Origin: a virus | Reading direction: 5' to 3' (one strand) | Length of the DNA: 36,604 nt | IMG/VR virus record: IMGVR_UViG_3300025655_000125 | Span: 1-36,604 of that record | Shown: positions 15,184 to 22,457 of the stretch, piece by piece | How positions within the stretch are numbered: the stretch's first letter is position 1 | Layout: every line of letters begins with the position of its first letter | The notes under the pieces: generated by a model | The model's database searches: none | Told to the model about the DNA's origin: nothing | What the model saw: only the letters and a program-made list of their open reading frames with translations | Program-made: the position numbers and the translations under genes

Positions 15184-15864
15184 ATGAGTTTTAATAAAAC
15201 AAAAACCGATCCTGTTCTGGGTCGTGAAGTTCATGAATGGTTAGTTAAATGCGGGGTCGAAACACCTGTTGAAGATATGGGCATCGATCGCAAAGACAAA
15301 ATCGAAATCATTGAAAGACATTTTGCTGAAATTATGCGAACCATGGGGTTGGATCTAACTGATGACAGTCTGATGGAAACGCCCAAACGTGTCGCGAAAA
15401 TGTATGTCAACGAAATATTTTGGGGTTTGGACTATGAAGCATTTCCGAAGTGTACTACTGTAGATAACAAAATGTCATATGATGAAATGGTTATCGAAAC
15501 TGGTATTAACGTACAGAGCAACTGTGAACACCATTTTGTGGTGATTGATGGTCGAGCAACTGTTGCGTATATTCCAGACAAGGTTGTGCTTGGGCTGAGT
15601 AAAATGAATCGCATCGTAGAATATTTCAGCAAACGTCCACAAATTCAGGAACGTTTAACTGAGCAAGTTTATCATGCACTGCAATACATCCTGGGAACAG
15701 ACAACGTCGCTGTACTAATCGACGCACAACACTATTGCGTCAAGAGTCGTGGCGTTGAGGATGTAGGTTCTAGTACCATTACCAGCAAACTAGGTGGTGT
15801 ATTCAAATCAGACCCAAGTGCTCGCGCAGAGTTCTTGGCAATTGCTCGTGATAATTGCAAATAA
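15184..15864 (+). CDS. folE: GTP cyclohydrolase I
   Basis: 226 residues, against 222 in E. coli. It converts GTP to dihydroneopterin triphosphate, the first step to 7-deazaguanines. The zinc ligands are present: Cys114 and His117 in NCEHHFV, and Cys185 in AQHYCVKSRG. The conserved GLSKMNRIVEYFSKRPQIQE and SSTITSKLGGVF blocks are intact. It has its own promoter and a strong ribosome site, and queD follows after 10 nt. It complements queE further on and dpdA upstream. Confidence 0.95.
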   Translation: MSFNKTKTDPVLGREVHEWLVKCGVETPVEDMGIDRKDKIEIIERHFAEIMRTMGLDLTDDSLMETPKRVAKMYVNEIFWGLDYEAFPKCTTVDNKMSYDEMVIETGINVQSNCEHHFVVIDGRATVAYIPDKVVLGLSKMNRIVEYFSKRPQIQERLTEQVYHALQYILGTDNVAVLIDAQHYCVKSRGVEDVGSSTITSKLGGVFKSDPSARAEFLAIARDNCK

Positions 15865-15874
15865 GGAGAATAAT

Positions 15875-16462
15875 ATGGGCGTTAAGGTAAAATCAACGAA
15901 AGTATATAGATACTTGCCTTGTGGTCACGCACAGTTCTTTGATCTGGAACCAGATGGTAGTCCGGGAGAGTGTGCTAGCGTACACGGATATGATCGTTCA
16001 GTAGAACTCACATTTGCTGGTGACATTGACGACATGGGATGGATTGTTCCATTTGGTGAACTCAGTGCCGTGAAAAAGTTTATTGAATATTACTTTGATC
16101 ACGTAACTGTGTTACCAGCAAACGATCCACGCTTGGATCAAATTACATCAGAAATGAAACAGCCTGGTGGTATTCTTGGTACTGTACGTATCCTACCAAG
16201 CGGTGTATCAATGGAAATGAGTTCACTATTCATTTGGGAATGGGTTAACCATTATATCTTTGATATCACAGATGGTCGTTGCTATGTAGAAGGTGTGCGT
16301 GTATACGAACACGATCGCAATGACGCAATGATTGAAGTGGATCGCGAAACTGCTATCAAAGATGCAAGTAAGAAGATTGCGGCAGGTGAAGAAATCCTTC
16401 CACTCATCGACGAATGGTATTGGGAAGCACCCAAAGACGCAGTAGCAAGGATTGAAGGGTGA
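15875..16462 (+). CDS. queD: 6-carboxy-tetrahydropterin synthase-like protein
   Basis: 195 residues. It converts dihydroneopterin triphosphate to 6-carboxy-tetrahydropterin. The first zinc His is in PCGHAQFF (His18). The next block reads ECASVHGYDRSVELTF with Cys33 and His37; the usual second His of HGH is Tyr39. From memory, HGY forms occur in a recognised QueD-like subgroup. GWIVPFGELSAVKKFIEYYFDHV supplies the Asp/His part, and VRVYEHDRNDA the late Glu/His. ATG 15875 follows AAGGAG; the frame reaches back to 15794 inside folE without support. Confidence 0.85.
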   Translation: MGVKVKSTKVYRYLPCGHAQFFDLEPDGSPGECASVHGYDRSVELTFAGDIDDMGWIVPFGELSAVKKFIEYYFDHVTVLPANDPRLDQITSEMKQPGGILGTVRILPSGVSMEMSSLFIWEWVNHYIFDITDGRCYVEGVRVYEHDRNDAMIEVDRETAIKDASKKIAAGEEILPLIDEWYWEAPKDAVARIEG

Positions 16463-16791
16463 AGTTAGGTGGTTATTTTGATGTAGGCGGCACTGTTGTA
16501 AAACAGGATGACCGCTATATTGTTAAAGATAATACAGAACTAAACAACTTAGTTCTTAGTTCTACAAGACTTAATCCAAACAAAAGTACTTCTGGACATA
16601 AACATGAAGGTCAAGAAGAAGTATATATGTTTATTACTGGTAGCGGCGAAATGGAATTAGACGACGAAAAGTTTTCTGTCACTGCTGGAGATATTGTTAC
16701 AATAAAAGATGGAGTATTTCATCGTGTCCACGCTGGGCAGTATGGTTGTTATTTTATTTGTGTATTTGATGGTTCAAGTAAACAACGATGA
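16459..16791 (+). CDS. cupin-domain protein
   Basis: 110 residues forming a single cupin. Motif 1 is GHKHEGQEEVYMFITGSGEM (His, His, Glu metal ligands) and motif 2 is VTAGDIVTIKDGVFHRVHAG (third His). It uses GTG at 16459, overlapping the queD stop, so it is coupled to queD. Such small cupins often act as sugar epimerases, isomerases or dioxygenases, or as binding proteins. Linkage to queD hints at a role in the 7-deazaguanine pathway, but the sequence does not prove it. Confidence 0.75.
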   Translation: MKLGGYFDVGGTVVKQDDRYIVKDNTELNNLVLSSTRLNPNKSTSGHKHEGQEEVYMFITGSGEMELDDEKFSVTAGDIVTIKDGVFHRVHAGQYGCYFICVFDGSSKQR

Positions 16792-16940
16792 AATGGCGGG
16801 TTTGGTGTAGGACTTTGGGGGCTAAAATCTCAGAGGACAAAAAGGAAGCAGACTATGCGTGTCTGTTCAGGACGATTTATACTGGTATAATGTTTGTTAC
16901 CTGCTTCTTTATTATTGCTGGAGTCCTACACCAATGGTAA
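16788..16940 (+). CDS. tiny membrane protein
   Basis: 50 residues. A basic N-terminal part (MKWRVWCRTLGAKISEDKK) is followed by one membrane segment (IMFVTCFFIIAGVLHQW) at the C-terminus. The ATG overlaps the cupin TGA (ATGA), and the next gene starts inside its end. The topology would leave about 30 residues in the cytoplasm. No family is recognised. It could be a membrane or lysis accessory, though it lacks the periplasmic coiled coil of an inner-membrane spanin. Confidence 0.6.
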   Translation: MKWRVWCRTLGAKISEDKKEADYACLFRTIYTGIMFVTCFFIIAGVLHQW

Positions 16941-17062
16941 GAATATTAATTCTTGGTTCTGCGATTTTTCTAAGTGGGTGTACTGGGTTTACGGTTTGCT
17001 GGCAGGATTGTCAACAAATTGTGCCAGTAGAACCAACCCCTAAATTGGTAATAGAACCGTAA
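16934..17062 (+). CDS. small lipoprotein
   Basis: 42 residues. It has a signal sequence ending in a lipobox, LSGC, with lipidated Cys at residue 15, then a short Pro-rich tail (VPVEPTPKLVIEP). The ATG lies within the last codons of the membrane-protein gene. Size, lipobox and Pro-rich tail resemble outer-membrane spanin subunits, which help break the outer membrane at lysis, but the partner upstream does not look like an inner-membrane spanin. The in-frame extension back to 16859 is a shadow. Confidence 0.6.
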   Translation: MVRILILGSAIFLSGCTGFTVCWQDCQQIVPVEPTPKLVIEP

Positions 17063-17093
17063 GTTATTGATTTTACAGTCTAACTTTTTTACC

Positions 17094-17121
17094 AAAAGCC
17101 GCTTGACACAGCGGCTTTTTT
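17094..17121 (+). terminator. rho-independent terminator overlapping a promoter
   Basis: AAAAGCCGC (17094-17102), loop TTGACACA, GCGGC (17111-17115) and T6. The loop contains the -35 box of the next promoter. Confidence 0.8.
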
Positions 17122-17130
17122 ATGTATAAT
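17103..17130 (+). promoter_or_regulatory. sigma70-like promoter for the subtilisin autotransporter
   Basis: TTGACA at 17103-17108 in the terminator loop, a 16-bp spacer and TATAAT at 17125-17130. The leader is about 40 nt with CGGAG near 17166-17170 before ATG 17179. Confidence 0.75.
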
Positions 17131-17178
17131 ATACAACGTAACTAACACTTTTAACCCATCCACAACGGAGACACTAGG

Positions 17179-20100
17179 ATGGACTTTACAAAAAGTAAAA
17201 TTGCTATCGCTGTTGCTACTGCTGCTACCCTCACTGGGTGTGGTGGAGGTGGTGGCGGTCCGCAAACACGCCCAAGTCCAATTATCGAATGGGGCAACGG
17301 CGTATACGATCCTTGGTTGTTAACTTCATCAACAGACACTACAGTTAACGACACCACCGAAGTCGACTGTCGCAATGACAACTACGAGCGTAATGTTTGG
17401 TGGGAAAAGATCATCGATGGTGTTCGTACAGGCATCAAAGGCGATTTAATTCGCGTCGAAACTAAAACTGAGGAAGTGTGTGTAAACACTACTGTTTCCC
17501 GTTATGAGGATGTTGAGACTAGCGAAAGTACAGTTACTCGCGGCACAACAACTGTTGAAACAACGTATACCGATACTACAAGCGTTACCACTGATGTTAG
17601 TGGTAACACGGTTACAGAAGTGTGGCGCACATATACAGACACAACTACTACGCCTGTAACTACAACCACAGTAACTACCACCACACGCACAACTTATTAT
17701 AGCAACGGTACAAGTTCAAGCGAAGTAATCGATTCACAAACAACCCAGGAGACAAGCAATGATGTTACCAGTTCCGCCAGAGAAGCTGAACTCGTTAGCA
17801 GAACTGTTACTGCAAATCTTATTAGCAGCACACTAAGTTCCGTAGACGAAACCACAACCACTAACGGTACGCCAACATCTGTTACAACTTATACAGATGA
17901 AACTCGTACCTTAGAGGATGCAAACGGTAGTACAGTTACAGAAGTGTGGCGTGTATATACTACAACTGTTACCACTCCTGTAACTACTACCGTAACTACA
18001 ACTGTAACACGCATTGATACATATTCTGATGGTAGAACTATTCCAGAAACTGTAAGTGTTACACCAGTTTCTTCAACTGCTAATACAACATCTACTTCTA
18101 CCACAGAAGAATTGTTGTCTAGTACTACAACACCTAATGTTGTAAGCACATCAACAAGTAGTGCCGACTCAGTTACTACATCAACTGGTACTGCTACAAC
18201 AGAAACAACATATGTTGATGATGTGCGCACCAGTTTGGACGCTAACGGTAGTACTATAACTGAGACTTGGCGAGTATATACGGACACCACAACCACTCCA
18301 GTAACAACTACAACGGTCACTACGATTACTCGCACTACTGTTTATACCGACGGTACATCCGTTACTGAACCTGTTAGTGTTACAAGTGCAGATTCTACAG
18401 AAAATACAGTAACTACTTCTACTCGCGAAGAATTACAATCACGTACAGTAACACCAAATGTTGCTAGTACTGCTGATTCATCCAGCGATGTAACGTCAAC
18501 CTCAACAGGGACTGCTACTGTTACTACAACCTATGTAGATGATGTACGTACTAGTTTGGATGCTAATGGCAGCACAGTTACAGAAACGTGGCGTGTACAC
18601 ACAGACACAACTACCACTCCAGTAACAACAACAGTTACAACTACAACAACTCGCACCACAACCTACACAGACAGTTCTACTACCTCCGAAGTGATTGATG
18701 TTAGCAGCACTGAATCGGTATCCAATACTGTTACAACTGCTACCCGAGAAGAACTATTATCTAGTGTAACCACGCCAAATGTTGCTGGTACATCAGACTC
18801 AACCAGTTCGAGTACTACTACAACTGTAAGTGATCCTGTGTTTGATCGCACAGTTACTAACACAGACACACGTCCCGATGGTGTTTGGACGTATTATTAC
18901 GATTATTGGATTACTACAACTACCGCAGTAACTACAGTAACTACTACTCGCACTACAACATATACAAACGGCACAACTAATTCAGAAGTAATTGATGTTA
19001 CAACAACCGAAAATGTTACAACTGCTGAAACATACACTACTCGTATTGTTGCTCCAGAAGCAACACCAGCAGATCCTTCGGCTCCGGAATCAAATGCGGG
19101 TACTGTAATAACACAGGACAATGCTCCTACATTGGATTATGATCCAGCTACATACAATTATTTGACGTATTACAATAGCAATTATGTAGGTACTCCTACT
19201 GCTGTTGATAGTAACGATCCGGCAGATTTTGCTACAGTTGAAGCAGACAATGGCGCCGTGCTCGATGTAAACGCAAACTATGCGTATGCTCGAGGTTGGA
19301 CTGGCAAAGGATCAACTGTAATGATTATGGATTCTGGTATTGACCAAGATCACCCGGAGTTTGAAGGTAAAATTAAGTATTTGTGGGATGCTGGTTACGA
19401 TACTCCATATGAAGATACCAACGGGCATGGTACCCATGTTGCTGGTATTGTAGCAGCAAACAAAAACGATACGGGTATGCATGGTATTGCATACGATGCT
19501 GATCTTGCTATTGCTCGTATCACTGATACTGGATATGGCAACTATTACGCTATTGCAGCACTAGATTGGGCTAAACAATACGAAGATATTGTTGCTGCTA
19601 ACCTAAGTTCAAATACTGTATATCCAAGTTCGTATCGCAACGCAATGACTTATCAAGGTGATGGTGTTTATACCAATAGCGATGCTACATATGGTGGGGT
19701 CAATTATTACAACCTAGAAAACCCAGCAACTTGGGCAGCAGCAATGCCAAGCGAACTGGTACTTACTGTGAGTGCTGGTAACCAAAGTTTAGGTTACGTT
19801 CAAAATCCTGCTACATTTGCTACCGCAGTAGACGCAGACGGTAACTTATTGTTTGACAGACGTATGCTTGTTGTTGGTAATTGGAACACAAGCACACAAT
19901 CAGTAGACGGAGCAAAATCAGGACACGTTTGTAAGGATTATACTGTAACTTGTAATGACCCATACTTGACCAAAGACTTTTATATTCTTGCTCCGGGTTC
20001 GCAAATTAATTCTACCTACCTAAATGGTGAATACAAGAGCATGAGTGGTACGTCAATGGCAGCACCTGTTGTGGCTGGTGCAGTTGCTATTGTACACCAA

Positions 20101-21048
20101 CTGTGGCCGTATATGAAAGGATCAAATATTGCTCAATTGTTGTTGCAAACAGCGAATAAAACTATCACCGGATACGATGAAAATACTCACGGTCAGGGTT
20201 TGCTAGACTTAGATCAAGCAACACGCCCAGTAGGTGATTTGGGTATTTCGCTAACTGGACGTACAGGATCCGCTGTACAGATTTCTGGTAGTATTAGTGT
20301 AAACGGTGTTAATGATGCTGTATTAAGCAATATCTCAGCAGTAGACGACTTTGATCGAGACTTTGTTGTTGACTTGTCAGGTGCTAAAGTTGATCGCAAG
20401 ATTAGCGTAGAATATGCAGAGCGTCAAAAGGACAATAACAGTTGGGCAGCAAGTATGTCTAATATTTCAACCCGTAAGTCTGAATCAGTTCGTTTTGGTG
20501 CATCAGAAAATGCCAAAAACTTTGCAATTGGTTATGATCATAAAATCTTTGACACCAATGCTACAGTAGGCGTAAGTTATACCAAATCTGATTCAAATCC
20601 ATGGATTGATATGTCTGGCATGTGGGGCGAAGTTAAAGGTGCTCGCACTACAGAACTTAACTTGACATATGACTTCTCAGACAATGCATGGGTACAAGCA
20701 GGCGCAATGGATACACGCACTGACTTTAGCTCAGGACTTGTTACAGACGTTAGCAACGTGCGTTCTGTGTACGCAGTAGCAGGATATGACGCAGATAACT
20801 ATAGCGTGTATGCTGGTATTAAACCTTACGCAGTAGATGGTTCAGTTACTATGCGACTGCCAACAAGCGTTGATACCGCAGGCGTTATGCACTACGACAC
20901 AGTAAGCAGCAACATTCGTTCAACGGTAGAAGGGTATGCAGGGTTTAAGCACAACTATACCAAGGACAATCATTCTACTACGTTTGTAGGCGTTGTTGAT
21001 TCGGATGGTGATAAGCATTTAGGATTTAACTATCGCTACAAGTTCTAA
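17179..21048 (+). CDS. lipid-anchored subtilisin-like (S8) autotransporter protease
   Basis: 1289 residues. The signal peptide ends in a lipobox, LTGC, with Cys21 followed by a Gly run. From about residue 100 to 620 there is a Thr/Ser/Val-rich stalk with a 107-residue repeat. A peptidase S8 domain follows with its full triad: Asp718 (MIMDSGID), His750 (NGHGTHVAG) and Ser959 (SGTSMAAP). The last 270 or so residues alternate like an outer-membrane beta-barrel and end in aromatic YRYKF, as autotransporter translocators do. The closest known plan is the NalP type of surface lipoprotein protease, which cuts other surface proteins. It has its own promoter. Such a host-surface protein is unexpected in a T4-like phage. 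Confidence 0.8.
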   Translation: MDFTKSKIAIAVATAATLTGCGGGGGGPQTRPSPIIEWGNGVYDPWLLTSSTDTTVNDTTEVDCRNDNYERNVWWEKIIDGVRTGIKGDLIRVETKTEEVCVNTTVSRYEDVETSESTVTRGTTTVETTYTDTTSVTTDVSGNTVTEVWRTYTDTTTTPVTTTTVTTTTRTTYYSNGTSSSEVIDSQTTQETSNDVTSSAREAELVSRTVTANLISSTLSSVDETTTTNGTPTSVTTYTDETRTLEDANGSTVTEVWRVYTTTVTTPVTTTVTTTVTRIDTYSDGRTIPETVSVTPVSSTANTTSTSTTEELLSSTTTPNVVSTSTSSADSVTTSTGTATTETTYVDDVRTSLDANGSTITETWRVYTDTTTTPVTTTTVTTITRTTVYTDGTSVTEPVSVTSADSTENTVTTSTREELQSRTVTPNVASTADSSSDVTSTSTGTATVTTTYVDDVRTSLDANGSTVTETWRVHTDTTTTPVTTTVTTTTTRTTTYTDSSTTSEVIDVSSTESVSNTVTTATREELLSSVTTPNVAGTSDSTSSSTTTTVSDPVFDRTVTNTDTRPDGVWTYYYDYWITTTTAVTTVTTTRTTTYTNGTTNSEVIDVTTTENVTTAETYTTRIVAPEATPADPSAPESNAGTVITQDNAPTLDYDPATYNYLTYYNSNYVGTPTAVDSNDPADFATVEADNGAVLDVNANYAYARGWTGKGSTVMIMDSGIDQDHPEFEGKIKYLWDAGYDTPYEDTNGHGTHVAGIVAANKNDTGMHGIAYDADLAIARITDTGYGNYYAIAALDWAKQYEDIVAANLSSNTVYPSSYRNAMTYQGDGVYTNSDATYGGVNYYNLENPATWAAAMPSELVLTVSAGNQSLGYVQNPATFATAVDADGNLLFDRRMLVVGNWNTSTQSVDGAKSGHVCKDYTVTCNDPYLTKDFYILAPGSQINSTYLNGEYKSMSGTSMAAPVVAGAVAIVHQLWPYMKGSNIAQLLLQTANKTITGYDENTHGQGLLDLDQATRPVGDLGISLTGRTGSAVQISGSISVNGVNDAVLSNISAVDDFDRDFVVDLSGAKVDRKISVEYAERQKDNNSWAASMSNISTRKSESVRFGASENAKNFAIGYDHKIFDTNATVGVSYTKSDSNPWIDMSGMWGEVKGARTTELNLTYDFSDNAWVQAGAMDTRTDFSSGLVTDVSNVRSVYAVAGYDADNYSVYAGIKPYAVDGSVTMRLPTSVDTAGVMHYDTVSSNIRSTVEGYAGFKHNYTKDNHSTTFVGVVDSDGDKHLGFNYRYKF
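17566..18900 (+). repeat. four to five Thr-rich repeats of about 107 codons
   Basis: Unit landmarks (a TTY-x-D-x-x-R/T segment, then T-x-T-W-R-V-x-T-D-TTTTPVTT) start at 17566, 17890, 18211 and 18532, giving spacings of 324, 321 and 321 nt. A fifth, more divergent unit begins near 18880. The repeats form the stalk of the surface protease. Confidence 0.75.
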
Positions 21049-21052
21049 TGAT

Positions 21053-21074
21053 CGCATAAATACTACATTATGCG
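21053..21074 (+). promoter_or_regulatory. late promoter CATAAATA within an inverted repeat
   Basis: CATAAATACT at 21055-21064. CGCATAA (21053-21059) and TTATGCG (21068-21074) are inverted repeats flanking it, and the right arm contains the start codon at 21070. The expected transcript start is near 21068, so the message would be practically leaderless. Confidence 0.55.
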
Positions 21075-21354
21075 AGCAACAGAATTAATAAGACACGTTC
21101 TAGATTTAATTGACAATATTGAGGCAACAAAAGGCCCCGATGTTGCAGTTAGTGTTACTAACATCACAAAAGAAGAACCCGAACCCGAAGCAGAATACGC
21201 AAACGAACCCAACGAACAGTATGCTCCGGTTAGTGCTGTGACTACTGATATGGGCGGCGGACCTAATAAGCCTAAACATCCTGCGGACCTTAGAGGCGAT
21301 TCTCAAAGTCTTTATCCTACCATGCAGTATGATCCATACCGAGGACTACGATAA
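21070..21354 (+). CDS. small virion-associated protein of T4-like marine phages (putative)
   Basis: 94 residues. It begins MRATELIRHVLDLIDNI and ends with GGGPNKPKHPADLRGDSQSL-Y-P. I remember this head and tail pairing in short proteins next to structural genes of T4-like marine phages. The middle is acidic and Pro/Glu-rich. It has a late promoter in front and overlaps the LamG-domain gene (ATAATG), which supports a role in the virion. The function is not known. Confidence 0.6.
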   Translation: MRATELIRHVLDLIDNIEATKGPDVAVSVTNITKEEPEPEAEYANEPNEQYAPVSAVTTDMGGGPNKPKHPADLRGDSQSLYPTMQYDPYRGLR

Positions 21355-22457
21355 TGGCTACGGTAACAGTACAAAGTTTATTAAACACGGCTGTTTATGA
21401 TTCGTATACTAGTATTACACTTACAACCAAAACTGTAGCACAACTTAAAGCAGATATTCAAACTGCTACCGGTGTCGATGTTGACTGGTTTGATCTTGTA
21501 TTAAACGAAACTGTACTTGTTGAAGGTAACACACTTTCCGTAGAAGGCGTCCAAGACGGCGACGCATTGCGCACACATAACAAAATTGCTCGTTTGTCGG
21601 ATCGTGAAACTAAACAAAAAGCAAAATTAGCACTTGCTGCGCTTGATAGAATTGCCAGTGGCAAGTCAGGTGAATATGACATCACAGAATTACCAACACA
21701 GTATCGTGGTGATGTTGCTGTAGACAATCCTAATACCGGAGGATTATTAGAAGGTCGTCCGTGGTCAACTAGCGGTATTGAAGAAACAAACTTGGTTATG
21801 TACTTAGATGGTCTTATTACATCTAGCGGTACTACCGTATATGATCAATCACCATTGGGCAACAATGCCACACTGGTTGGGCCAACACACGATTCTTCAA
21901 ACGGTTACTTTACGTTTGACGGTTCAAATGATTATATTCGTTCGTCAGATTTTAATGGTACGGCTGTTTACAGCCCAGATACTTTCTCAGCAGGTGCGTG
22001 GGTATACCCAACAGCAGCAGGTGTGGTTGTAAGTATTGCCGACGCTAACTCGCCAGCAGGAGCAAGTTATCATTACAGTAGTTTAGAAATGGTTGAGTCT
22101 GGTGGCAATCCAGTTCCGTACTTTGGATTATGGAACGGCACTAGTATCACATCGGATTCTGGAACAGCACTAAGTTACAACACTTGGTATCATATGGTAA
22201 TAACCTATAATGGAACAACACTAAAAGGCTATATCAACGGCAGCGAAGTTGCCAGTGCCAGTGTTACATACGATAGTCCTGCTGATGATGCTACCGGAGC
22301 ACAATACTTCTTGTTTGGTGCGTCGGATATTACAAATATGGGCGATGGCACATATTTTAATGGACGTATGGGCGAGATTCGGTTGTATAGTGCCGCACTA
22401 TCGCCAACCGAAGTTGCGGATAACTATAACTTTACTAAATCACGTTACGGATACTAA
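21354..22457 (+). CDS. virion protein with ubiquitin-like N-terminus and LamG-like C-terminus
   Basis: 367 residues. Residues 1-75 look like a beta-grasp (ubiquitin-like) domain: strand, TVAQLKADIQTATGV helix, DLVLNETVL strand and GVQDGDALRTH. From about residue 140, LVMYLDGLITSSGTTVYDQS, FDGSNDYIR, FSAGAWVYP, WYHMVITYNGTTLKGYING and a closing GEIRLYSAALSPTEV form a concanavalin-A/LamG sugar-binding fold. This suggests a tail or surface protein that binds host glycans. It overlaps both neighbours, which are also likely structural. Confidence 0.75.
   Translation: MATVTVQSLLNTAVYDSYTSITLTTKTVAQLKADIQTATGVDVDWFDLVLNETVLVEGNTLSVEGVQDGDALRTHNKIARLSDRETKQKAKLALAALDRIASGKSGEYDITELPTQYRGDVAVDNPNTGGLLEGRPWSTSGIEETNLVMYLDGLITSSGTTVYDQSPLGNNATLVGPTHDSSNGYFTFDGSNDYIRSSDFNGTAVYSPDTFSAGAWVYPTAAGVVVSIADANSPAGASYHYSSLEMVESGGNPVPYFGLWNGTSITSDSGTALSYNTWYHMVITYNGTTLKGYINGSEVASASVTYDSPADDATGAQYFLFGASDITNMGDGTYFNGRMGEIRLYSAALSPTEVADNYNFTKSRYGY

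Noticed and set aside
17566-18900. Possible CRISPR array or non-coding repeat block
   Set aside because: The period of about 321 nt, codon-phase variation and a continuous open frame show a protein repeat.
17502-19121. Several Val-rich minus-strand frames opposite the surface protease
   Set aside because: They are the complement of Thr-rich codons (ACN gives NGT/Val) and have no promoters or ribosome sites.
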